Shown here: positions 49,366 to 61,700 of the stretch, in pieces
How positions within the stretch are numbered: the stretch's first letter is position 1
Layout: every line of letters starts with the position of its first letter
Source of the DNA: Callaeas wilsoni
Lineage: Eukaryota > Chordata > Aves > Passeriformes > Callaeidae
DNA length: 64,000 bases
Assembly: GCA_013398955.1 (NCBI GenBank)
Contig: VWPU01004883.1
Coordinates: forward strand, 1 to 64,000
Direction: 5' to 3'
The notes under the pieces: generated by a model
The model's input: only the letters and a program-made list of their open reading frames with translations
Databases searched by the model: none
Told to the model about the DNA's origin: nothing
Made by a program: the position numbers and the translations under genes

Positions 49366-52300
49366 CCCAGCTGGAAACAAGGGGATGGACTCAAGAACAG
49401 GAAGAGGGGACACTACATTTTAGTTTGGAATTGCAGGCTTTATTTAATTCCAGGGTTCTGAAAACTGGTGATGGGGAAGGAGGGGTGGGGGTCAGTGAGT
49501 AAAAGCAGACCATGTCCATCTCTCTGCCCATGCAGAACAAAACCTGTGGACAAGGACATGAAGTGGGAGAGCAGCTGACCTTTGTTCATGTTGAGAAATA
49601 AGCAGTTTGCTGAAAAATGCACTGAACTATTAAGAAGAGCTTATCTGTCAATGCTGATAAGACCAAAATATGATTTGTATCGTCTGAGAAGCTTTTCTGA
49701 GAGTGTTTGGTGCAGGTTATCTTGATGGTGTTTTGAGAATGACTCACTCCTGGTTAGTGCTTAACCTCATCAGTGCCTGGAGCAGGGATTCCTGCTTCTG
49801 AGGGTGGCTGGGAAGGGGCTGCTTTATCATCTGTCTTTGGTTTGTCATCAGTGCAGTGAGGAGTTCTGTGCTGGATCAGCCAGGAAAGGTCTAATTTTCA
49901 GTTTTAATTGTACCTAACAGGCAGCATAGCAACACCAACATGGGGCAGGAGGAAATTGGAAAGGTATGAACATTACAGTGCTTCAGTTTTTTAGCATTGT
50001 TAAATGCTCCTGCTCTGACAAGCTTGCTTACATGCTCTGTGAAGATATTATGTAAGCTTTGTTCTGAATCTCCAATCTTTCCTCCCTTGGGACTGCTTTC
50101 CCAGTGAATATTTTTGAAGAAATCTTATCTTTACCTGGGTTATATTCTCTTTCCTCACAAGCTGCTTTATTAAAGGGAATATTCTTGCAAATGTATCTTT
50201 GGCCATGCGTTGCTTGGAGAGAGAAGAATTCCTGTGGCTTGGAGTAGCAAAAGCACAGCACAACATTTTCAAACATTTCTTAAAGGGCACAGTGAACTTG
50301 AAATGTTAGTGAGTTAAAAGATTAATGTGATAAGTGCCTCAAGGTTCTCTTGAACTAGCTGTGATTATGTAAGTGTTGTTTGTTATTTTAAAATAACTCC
50401 TAGCATGGAAATTAGCATGGTGGATTGGATTATTTACTCATCCATTTCTGGTCAGTGTCAGTGCTATCTTGGGCTAGATAGAAAAATCCAGAGTAACATG
50501 CAAGACCTGAAGCAGATTTTTTTTTAGAATGAAAGTTTGTTAACTCTCATCAGTATGAATTTTATATAAGCGTAAAGATTTTTAGTTGGTGCCCTCCATC
50601 CCTTTTAAAAAATAAAAACTCTTGCAGATTGGAGCTATTATGTGTTATGTGCATAGAATATGGATAAAAATATTTTGCTTTCAGCTATAATCTTTCTTAT
50701 TTGGAACAATATTCAACAACATTGTAAGGTATTAGAGAGCAGTGAGTTTCCTAAATTGTTGCTGTTTATATAAATGATGCCTTTTTCTGTTTGAGACAAA
50801 ATGAAGAGTGTTTTTTGTCTTAACCTACAAAACCCACAGCCTGAAGTGAGCTGCCTGAATGAGAACAAACACTGCACCGGGCTGGCAGGAGCTCTGGGGC
50901 TGGGATGATTGGGAAGATTCCCATTTTGGAAGCAAAGGTGGGAGGTGTTGGGGGGCTGAGTGGGTCCCTGTGTTTAGGAAACACCCAGAATCAGTGTCCG
51001 GAGGCTGTTTTCAAAGTGCTGACCTGCATACCTGAAATAAGGGCTCAGGGCTCCTGCTTTCAAATGCAGCTCTCAGTGGGGTTAGAGCAGCTTGCAGGAA
51101 ATGCAGCCAGGCCTGCTCAGCAGAAAGGAGATAAAACATGCCAGCTCTCCCACTCAGCCAAGGCAGGTAAGAGGTGGGGGTGCACGGAACCTTCTCTGCC
51201 TCCCTGCCACTGATGTCAAATTCTAGGAGTGCATTGGCAAAGCTCATTTTTTCAAATAGATGTTCTGCACATATTTTGGTCATCACCTTGCAGCAAAATG
51301 GTTTTTTTCTAATGAAGTCATGCCCTGCAGAATAGAGCATGGTACATTTTGAATAGTGTGGAAGAAGCCTCTGCAGCAGTGGAGCTGCTCTCAACTTTTG
51401 TTGCCTCTTGCTGTAAGCAGGAACAGATCTGTCACAGAGCCTAACCTTCCAACATGGGTAGAGTTTTGGCTTTTCTAGAAATGTATTTCTTGAGATTTTG
51501 AGCATCTCTTCTTTACTTTTTTAGTACCACTTGGACTCAATCCTTACTCACTCCCTTTCTCTGCATTATTCTCAACTCTCTTGTCAGCAGAGTTAACAAT
51601 TTCTGTGTCTCTGCAGGGAGTAATGGGCAGCTATTGCAAGAACCATTTTCTGGCACAAGTTGTTCTTGTTGTAATTGCTTTTGAATTCTTATTACTTCTT
51701 TAAACTGTCTTCCAGAGATACTCTGATATGAACAGTGTAGTAAATGGGAAGATAAATCTTTTGGGTAGGAAGAAATATGAAATTCTGGAGTTTTTTGAGT
51801 TATTCCCTGCTGACCAAGTTGATTTATTTTCTGTTTTAATGAAACAGTCATCCACTTGCCGTGATACACATCAAGCTCTTCAGTGATGGCTTGAAATCCT
51901 GCTAACTTTTCTAAGGAAGGCAGAAATGGGATATCTGGCTTTGACTGAGAACATGTTCAGTATCTGCATCCTCAGTTAGAGAAGTCAGCTGTTCATCCAG
52001 TTAACTGGGACAGCTTTTGGGAATATTCACAGCTCTGCTCTTGGCTCCATTAGAAGATGATGTTTTAACCCAGTTATGAGTTTTTTGTACTCAGTTTTGC
52101 TACTGTGTTTGCAAATGACATTTGACTCGGTGCTCTTTGTAGTCCCAGAGGCTTTGTGGCTTCAGGTGGTTTTCTGCAAATGTGGCAGCCAAGGTTGATG
52201 GCATCAAGCCTATTTTGTGACAAGCCTTTCATTTAGGCCTGATGGTTTCCAGTGTGACTTTGGCAAAGACATCACCTGCCTGCTGGAGAGCTGGCCCGCT

Positions 52301-52650
52301 TGTCAAGGTCACACAACACCTTTTGGCTCACCTGTCTGCAAGTACCTGGCAAGGGGAAATGCAATTGGCACTTTGTAATAACTGATATATTTGAAAGGCT
52401 GGTAGAGAGGAAGAGTGAAAAAATGCTCTGAATTCTTTTTTCTTCTAACTGAGTAGACGTAGGTCTGGGAAATGCACGTGACTCCTGTCTGGATGGCTTG
52501 TGACAGCTGCTAAAGATAAACATGCTCTTTCTCAATGTCATTTGACTGTAGTTAGATAGTTAATATAGATTTTTCTTTTCCAGAAATATCTGTCTGGTTT
52601 TTGTGTTCTGTTCTTCTCAGTGATGGTGTGTCCAGGTCAGCAGATTTTCA
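49366..52650 (+). other. MAD1L1: MAD1L1 intron, third part
   Basis: 3.3 kb of intron between two LINE fragments, with no recognised exon or repeat. The short open frames show no domain signature and lack supporting splice structure. Confidence 0.6.
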
Positions 52651-52651
52651 C

Positions 52652-52785
52652 AGATTTGTTGAATACCAGGTCGGAAGCGACCTCGAGGTTCAGCTTTTCC
52701 TGACAAAAACCTGATCTGGCCAAGATGGCCCAGCACTGGGTCCAGCTGAACCTTAAAAGTGTCCAGTGTTGGGGGAAAGTTTAGG
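52652..52785 (-). mobile_element. CR1 LINE 3' fragment
   Basis: The + strand reads ACCAGGTCGGAAGCGACCTC, then a ...TTTTCCTGACAAAAACCTGA... stretch and CAAGATGGCCCAGCAC..GTCCAGCTGAACCTTAAAAG. This is the reverse complement of an avian CR1 3' region, so the element lies on the minus strand. It is better preserved than the LINE at 48290. Confidence 0.85.
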
Positions 52786-55700
52786 TAAACCCTTAACCAA
52801 TATACATCATGAAAACCTAAACCCGAATGTCTGAATCTACAGCACAGCTGAGTGTGTACCAGAAGTGACTTTCATAGTCTGGTACCCATGTGATGTTAAT
52901 AATTGTCAGAAATATCTGGTACACAGTGTTAAAAGAACTGCCTTGTTGTGTCTAAGGTTGTAAGGGCTACAAAATAAATATTTGGTCCTTCAGAATTCAA
53001 GCATCAGAAGGACAGTTACCAAAGTTTTAGCAGCTGTGTCAGTCCGTGGTTTTTGTCAGGGAGAACGGGATGCTTTTGGTGTTAAGTTGGGATTCATCTC
53101 TGGTGTGACTAAATCATTACATGGAAATTGATGGAGTCCTGTCTGGCAAGAATCTTGCTGACAGCCTCAAGTTTGTACGTGGGTTTTCGTAGCTTAAAGG
53201 AGCTGTCTCTCACTAGGTTGTTTCTTATAATTTTCTGTGCTTAGTAATTTGGAATTGTTAGGTTTGTATATGCTGTCCCCTGCTTTTTCCCTCCTTGCTG
53301 TGCCAGGCAAGTGTGGGGACTTAGCTGAAACAAGAAGGAAATAACTACCTTCTCCTCCTCCACACACTGCTGCGTTTGTCAGAGGCAGCTCAAGGGCTCA
53401 GGTTGTCCTGCTGTTGTGGAGGAGCTGCAGTTCTCTTCTGTCTGAACAATGAGCTTTGTATCTGTTTGTACAGTAATGAACTGCTTTTGTTTCCTTCAGG
53501 AACCTGCTCTGCTGTCTGGAGTGTTTCCATTTACAGACAACCCTTGCCAAATTAATTTTATTTAATTATCTCCCAGGGCTAAGCTTGAATACATTTTGTG
53601 TTAAATTCACCGTTTCTCCCTCTTCTGAACGAAATGGACTTAATATCCTTGTTAAAATCTGATTAAAACTAAAATTGAGTTTTTTGAAGTCTGATTATCC
53701 CATGAAATGGAATTTTTAAACCTAATTATGAATGGATTTGCATACATTCTTAGTGCCATTGAAAAGAAAGTTGAAATAAATTTATTAATGAAATCTTCCT
53801 CTGCTGTCTCTTTGGGCCATGGCAATTGCTGGAGAGTGAGGGAGAAGGAAGGCAAGCGAGAATGAAAACTCTCCCTCTTTTGAAATATATCCTCTCCCCT
53901 CCCAATTAATTCCAGAGCTGTTTTGACCCTGTCTCATTTTTATTCCTCCCTGCCACACAGCCCAATTTATGTAATTGACAGCCTTTCAGAGGATAACTAC
54001 ACAGTTGAGCTGGTTTCATGTATTTAAAGCCTTTGTGCTTTCTGAAGGGAGGATGTAGTGGGCAACTTTTGTTTCCACTGTTAGGTTCTTTCTCTCTTTC
54101 CTGAGGTAGCCCTGACACCTAATCAATAGGCATCTCTCGTTTCTCCCTTCTGAGGAGCTGTATATTGGAGCATTTGTTTTAAACCTGCTAAAAATGGATA
54201 GTTTTACAGACTCTGGTGGATGTGCACATGGAAATTGGGGTTGTTTATGTAGTTCCTGGGGCTTGCAGCAAAAAGGTTTCTTTGTAGGATGTATTTGAAT
54301 CTCTCAGTACAGTAATTGTGCCCATTCCTGCAGGATTTTGCAAGTCCTCTCTGGGGAAGGGTGTGCCAGTGAAGGATGTTCTGCTTGTCTGGCTTGGTGC
54401 AGAGGGCAGCAGGATGCCTGTGCAGAGAGGTGTTGGTTTCATGTGGAGGCTCCTACTTGTTGAACCTTTCTGTGTGTTTCTTGCACGGATGGAAGAGTTC
54501 ATCTCTTTACATGAAAGGTACAACTTGGAGGTGTGACTTTATTTTTCAGCCAGTCATCCTCTTCCCCAGGCTTACAAAAAGCTCTTTTCCCGTTTAAGCA
54601 TTAGTTACAAAAATTTCTAATGGTGTCTTCTCTCTGTCGTGTGCTGTGTGTGGATTTTTTATCTTGTTAAAAAGTACAGTAAACGTGGCAGAAAAAAGGT
54701 GTTCTGGCAGTTCAGAAATCCTGGTCTTGATACATGACTCTGCAAAGAGTAAATGCTCAGCATGTGGCCAAGTGTTCTGTAAGCGTTTGCAAAGTTGCTT
54801 TCAAGTACAGAACTTGTTTTCCATATGCCTTTGTGCTTTCGTTTTAATCTTGTCTTTACACAGGTTTAGTACTAAACATAGTGGTGGTATCAAGTTCTAC
54901 AGGAAATGTGGATTTCTGGCACAGTTTCTTGGGGTGCTTCTGAAGTGGGGAGTTCTACTCGAGAAGCTGTGGCTCAGCAGAGGAGAAGAGGTGAGCTGAG
55001 GCTGGAGAATACTTTTAAGGTGGCATGTACTCAGGTTATAAACCAGAATGGTTGAAGTAAATTAAAAATTTTCTTGGTGATGTAACAGGAAAACTTGAGA
55101 ATTCAGACAGGCTTTGGAGGAAAGCAGCTGATTGAGGAAGCTCTGCTCCAGGGACTTATAATTATTTTGTGGTTTAATGGCTGCAGCTTTCATTTGTGCT
55201 TTCTGAAACTGTTGTCCAAAGACAGTTTTAGCATGTGAGGTACATAATATTTATTGTATAAATAGGACTCCCTTCTACACTGAGGTTATAAATGCTTTGC
55301 AGTATCTTCCCAATCAAGCTTCTGTAAAGTCTGAGAAGTTGGGAATATCTGATGCAACTTTTCCTCAGTTGTGGAGCTGTTGTACAAAGCTGCAGTCACG
55401 CCACCAGCGAGCAGAATGTGGAAGCTGAAGATCCCAGAGAAGCCAGGGAGAGATCTCCAGGAGGGTGGATGTTTTGAAGACTTTGGAAAGGCCGTTTTTA
55501 ACTCTTCTTTTCTTGTCTGGTTGGTTCTGTAGCATTCATTCACTAAAAAAGGAAAAGTAACTGGTTTGTGGGTAGTCCTGTACTGTACAGCATGATGAAG
55601 CAAGATCTTGAAGGTAAATGTGAATGAAAGGAAGGATATGAAAGTGGTGTGGAACAGGGGGGTTAATCTCTTTTAGCAGAGAGAACAGGAACTTTCTCTT

Positions 55701-58700
55701 CTGTGGATACATTTCAAACTTCGCTGGTGTTTATCATCTAACCTTACTAGTGCCTCCCCCAGCAGGCACTGAAAGTGTTCAAAGCTTGGTGATAGCAGCA
55801 AGCCACGATGATGTTCAAGTGCTTGTGGCACCAGTGCAGCCCTTACCTGAATCCCAGTCCCAGGAGCCGTGGCAGACACAGGGAAGCCACGGTTGCTTTT
55901 GGCTGCTCTGAGCCCTGTGCTGGATGCAGGTGCCTGGGCCGAGTGTGGGTTTTTGAGAGCAAGCTGGCAAAAGGAGAAGAGTAATTGTTGAAGTGCCACT
56001 GTGTACATCTGTAATGCAATTGCACTCGAGCAGTTCCACTTTCTGTGAACAAGTCTTAAAGTCTGCTTCTGTCTCCTTATTCCGTGAATTATTCATTCCT
56101 AATGGATGAGGGTGATTGGGGTTTGGCTTGCACAGGCAGGTTTATTATGCTCACTTAGCTCCAACTGCTTTGGCATGCTCCAAGCCTCAGTTATTTTCCC
56201 AGCACTTGTTCTTAGCATTCATTGTTCTTGATGTTAAAACTTTTGGAATATGTAATTCAGCTCTGATTTCGGGAGTGAGAGTCTGAGGGGATGGAGAGGG
56301 TTGGTTTCTTTCTTTTGATTTTCTTTGCAGCAAGCATAGGAAGAGCTTTTTATTTAAATCTCTGCTAATTGCTAAGTCTGAGGGTAACTGCTGTATTATC
56401 ACCATGTGTCAAAGAACTTGGATGTGAGACACTTTGTACGTGTGGCTTGGGAGCTTTGGATCTTAAGGAAATAAAGCAGAATTTCAAAATGGGGTTGAAT
56501 TGATGTGCTCTGCCCTTCAGGGAGAGGGGTTCTGAGGGCTGGTGAGACTGGGATATCAGAACACAGGGGTGCCACCACCTCTGCAGCAGCAGTGACACTC
56601 TGGGTCCTTCTGTTCTGACAGCTTGTGTCATCTGCTTTGTACTGGGGCTGCAGCGCTCAGGTCTTGGTGTGTCTCATGTTAGTGATGCCTAGAGCTGATG
56701 TGCTAATGGGCTTCCATAAAACTTTCCATTTTAAATGCTATTTGTCCTTCACTTTGAATATTAAATTTTTAGAAACTTTCAAAAAAAAAAAAAGTATGAG
56801 AGAGAATTACTGCATTTGTTTAAAGTTCTGAAAGCTTTTTTTAGCTAAACAGTTCAAAGAGCGCATCTCACTAATCAGAGGAATATTTTTGCGTCCCCGG
56901 GGTGGTCACAGTGTTTTAATTGGAACTCAGGCTTCTTTGAAGTCCTTTTTAATCCTCCCTGAGCTGGGGGAGAGGGTTTGAAGACAGCGCTGTAAATCTG
57001 AAATTTCTTCAGTTTATTTACATGTGTCTGGGGACGTGTGTAATTCGTTTTCCTGGATGAAGCCCGTGGACAGCTGAGTGGGAAATGTGCTTCCTTAAGT
57101 GGGGAGGCCTGAGCCAAAGGTGGGGGTTCTGCACAGTGAGCTCATGTGCTCCTGGATTTGTGAAAACCAGGAACTGAGCAACAGGCTCTGAGTGGGAAAT
57201 GAGCTCGGTGGGAAGCGATGTGGTAGCTAAACATGAGGCTAGGCTAAGCAGAAAGCTGGGATTTCAACTCGTGTTTTAGGATTAACTGATTAGTATGACA
57301 CTCAGAAATGGTGTTGCATACTGATAGCTGACTTTTACCAGTTAGGAAACAAAAGATTTAGGAGACAGTGCTTATGATTGATAGCTTTAATCATCTATTA
57401 AATCAGTGTGGAGTTTCATTTTCTTACACTGAACTAGAGATTTTTGGGTGTCCCTAATCATATTGTTTAGTCTTTGGGCCTCAGTTTCTAAAATTCAGGC
57501 CTTGCTTTGGTCTGGTTTCTAAGGATATCTAGTCTTACCTCAGATGTTTTATGCACTGGATGTAACTACCACAAACAGGGCCTCAGTGGCAGCCGATGCT
57601 TTTTGTGCCATCTGAATACAAATGCCCCGTGGCTGCTGATAGCACAAGCATTTTCCTTAGGCATTGCCTAATTTTGTTGTTCTGCTATTGATTTTCATGA
57701 TAAATACAATAATTTATCAACTGTGTTTTCTGTACTTCAGTGAGGCTTTTAACCTCTCACGTTTGCTGAAACTTGGATGTTTTATGTTCTGCTTCTGGCA
57801 GAGGTGAGACATAATCTTTTACTGAATTTGGGTAGTTTTTAATTAATCAAAGCAACAGGCTTAACCTCGATTTTGTATCTGAAAGAATAACTTAGAATTC
57901 CACCTGAACATACAAGAATGCTTTTCATTCTTTCTAAAATTGTTACCATAAATTCACCTGTGATTTACTGGCTTGATATTAACAAACAAAAAACCCAGTT
58001 AAAATAACTTTTACTGTGGCTTAAAGTTGCAGTTTAAAGTGGCTGTTCCTGCCATGAGATTGAATAGGTATGTGATTGTAATCAGAAGTAAATAAGAATA
58101 ATATATGGGATGTCAAATCACTTTTATATAAAAGCAGTTGAAAATATAGTCTAGACTCTCCCAAGGACCTGTCTCCAGCCATTAATAGTATTTCCTCTTG
58201 CTCAAGGTTAGGGGCTTTGTGTTACTGCTGGCTAGTATTTTCAGCTGATAAGAGTCTGTGTAAACAACGGGATCAATAAAGATGTTGAAAACAATGCAAG
58301 GACTTAGGTAAATTAATATTCTGCAAGGATTATCTCGGACAGGTGTCAAAAGAACAAGACCATCAATTCAATGCAATCTGTAAAACAGTCAAATGTACAT
58401 AAATTGTCAGTAGGCAGCCTTGGCTGCAGCAGGAGCTCTCCTGTCAGACAGGATCCCTGGCTATCTGGAAAAATGATGTCTCTGTGTTGGTAATTTCCAT
58501 GGGGGCACAGGTTATGCTGGAAGGGCGTGTTGGATACATGCAAATTATATTTGCTTTTAGTTTTTGGAGGATTTTTGTGTCTTGTCCCTGCGTCCCACTC
58601 CTCCTTCCTTGAGAAGAAGCTGATGATGTCTGTTTGTAGACTGGTCTAGGGCTCTTCAAATGTCTTGTGTGACTTTGCAGAATGGAACCAGCAGAGGTTT

Positions 58701-61700
58701 AGTAAAATTGTCTGTTTATTTGCATAGATATTCTTGCCTAATTTGAAAGCTAAGGAGTTAAATATTTTTATTTCAGATCCTTCTGTTGTAACCAGCCCTC
58801 CCTGCTGGCCCTCACCTTGGTGAGGAGCAAATCTCTCAATGAACTTTTATTCATTGACATGAATGTTAGAAAGAGAAGCTTCTGCCTGATCTTCTGGAAG
58901 TTTCATTTATTGCCTTCTCTTTTAGCTGTCAGGGTTCTTTCCCAGTTTTGTATAATCCTGGTAATTGGCCTGGAATAGTTTTCAGGGTTTCTAATGACCC
59001 TCCATTGAATGGTCTGTGAAAGATACAACATCTGTCTGTTTGCAGTTTGTTTCCAACGAAACAAACTTTGTGTAACAAATACTTGTGTAACAAATATCTT
59101 CGTATTTCAGTCTGGTTTTCAGATATTAAATTTTTGTTTATTGCTGTTTACAACTATCCAAATGCCTTGAAAATCTAAGGATTCTAACCCACAGGGTTAG
59201 AATACGTAATTGTTATTCTGCTGTCATTCTGTTCTTTATGCCCCCACCCTCCTCATGAAGTCTCTTGGCTGCCCTGTCCACACTGTCCTCTCTGCCCAGC
59301 CTCAGATTGCCAAAATGATTGTTCCAACTCCAGTGACAAATAGAAACTATAGGAAAAACAGCCCTACTTATGACTCCCTAAAAGAAGTTTTTATTCACGG
59401 CATTATTTTTCCCTTTAGCTGTTGCTTTTTTCTCAAATTAAATTTGTGATTAGGAAAAGGATTTAAAATAGCTTTTGCTGCTGCTGCGGTAAAATGAAAC
59501 ACTACATTATTGTGTGTTTATATTTTGTGCTTGAAGTCTTAAGGTCAGTAGGTACGAAATTCTGTGCCACAATAATTTCTTTTCAATGTCGTCATTAATA
59601 TATAATTACATTCACTGAATTGTGAATTGAGAAAATACATTTGCTTCTCTAATTGTAAAGATTGTGCTGATATCTGTTAGCATGAGAGCAGTAACAGCCA
59701 TTTTTAAAATCCCTTTTGATCATTTCCAACTTCACTATTTCTGTGCTACTGCTGGTGAATACCTGAAAGGTGCTTTAGCAGTTGGTGTGGTTTTTTTTCT
59801 CTTCAGTGTCTAATCTGTTGGGTTAAGCCCTTAAGAACTCTATTTTCTTGTATAGAAAAAAACACAGGACAAGGAATATTTCACAGGTTTGCAGATACAC
59901 TCCCTGTCTCTTGAGATGTATGTTAAATGCCTTGTTGCTGCCTTATAAATGGTTTCATTTTACGAAGGTCTCTTGATGACTCTGTGAAATTTTTGTTTCA
60001 CCATGACCTCTCAAAGCTTTGAGTTATGTCACATGATTGAGAGTGCAGTGGCAAACCCAAATGCTGAGTATTTTTATCTTTCAGATCAGCAGTTTTTGGT
60101 ACTGCTGTGTGTACACTGAGGTCTCTAAAAGCCTTTCACTTGTGAGGTTCCATTCAGTGTGCAGTGTGTGTTACCAGGTTTCTGTGGATTGTTCTGTCCT
60201 TGCTCTTAGAGCAGTGGTAGGGATGAGAAAGAAGTTTGGACTGTTGAAATGTCTGCCCAGTGGTTAATTTTTTTCCCAAAGTAAGATTAATTTTGTCTTA
60301 TTGAGCCCTCATCTGTATCTTTAAAGTAGAAATGAAACTTGAACAATGCGTTATGATACCATATCATTAACTCTGGAAGGAAAAAAGCTTTCTTTATTAA
60401 AATCCAAAGAAGTTATCAACTGGAATCTAAGATCGTTTTCTTCCTTTTATTTTTCTCCCCTCTTCAAATTATGGCTTGATTGGATTAATTGCTAATTTTG
60501 CAATTGCTTCAAAAGAGACGTATCAATTGTCTTTAGAATTGTCAAGGCACTTATAAACACTTAAAATGTTTTCTTACAAACAAGTTGTTCTCCTGCTTCA
60601 AGTGGTTAATGGGGACATTTGCTTTGGTAAAGAGCAATTGGATTTGTTGATTCTATCTGTACACAAATAAGAGTTCTCTAAATGAAGGGAACCTCCGAGG
60701 CTGAGCTTGCTTTATTGCTTTCACTTACACTTCAGAGTTTCTCCATTTACTTTGTACATAAAATATTAAGCAGCCACTTTGTTGGAGAAACAGTCTCAGG
60801 TATGCCTTAGTTTTGTGGGTTTGACAGCTCTTAGCACCTTCATTTAAATGAGTAAAGGTTTGTGACTGCCCTTCAAAACATTTTAATCAAAGTGCTGCAA
60901 AGCACTAAATGTGTCCTAATTGCCTGGAAACACTGGGGATTTGTTTTTGTGCCTAAAGTGTGTAGATCTTGAGATTGCAGACCATATGGATTAGTTAATG
61001 TAGTCAGGGATAGAAAAAGGGAGGATGTAGGCGTGGAGATATGAACAAACAGGGGTGACTACCTGGACTGGAGCTTGAAGGGGCTTTTCTGCAGGAGAAG
61101 GGCTGTTGTGAAAGTTAACTCAGAACTTCAGGTCTGGACACCAGATTTTAGTGGCAATGTCTTCCTCTAGTCTGGTGAAGAGGAGCTAAGGAGTCCTCCC
61201 AAGGAGCTGCTGCATATTGTGTGGAGAAGGGGATTTTAAGCAGTTTATACCTTTCTGATAACAAACGTGGAGTTAATATGACCAAATTAAACTTGAGGAC
61301 TCTGTGCTGTATCCCAGAAGTCTTTACGAGCTGTTGTGATTATTATTTGTTGAACTTTCTTGCAGGGTGAGTCCTTCCAGGAACTGAGCTGCTTTTGGAC
61401 TCGGTGAAGCTTCAGAGATAGACAGGAGTCCTGTAAACCAGAGATAGAGGAGTTAAAGCAGTTGAGGAGATCAAATATACAAAGAGGATGCTTGAGACTC
61501 ACTTCAGACATACAGGAAAAGACTGTTACAGGCATTCCATGGCCTTTCTAATCATACAGAAATATTTAAAACAACTAAACTGCCTTTCCAGAAATCTTCT
61601 CTTGTTGTCATGTCGTTGTTCTGTTTGTTCTTCAGATGCTGTTGTTTTCCTGCCTAGGAAGAAGATTAAATTATTTTTGTAAAAGTAGAAAAGGTCCTTC

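Noticed and set aside
61020..61540. Purine-biased stretch with a ttgcag|ggtgag-like junction that could be an exon
   Set aside because: No sustained frame with MAD1L1 or other recognisable similarity, and the donor-like sequence directly follows the acceptor-like one.
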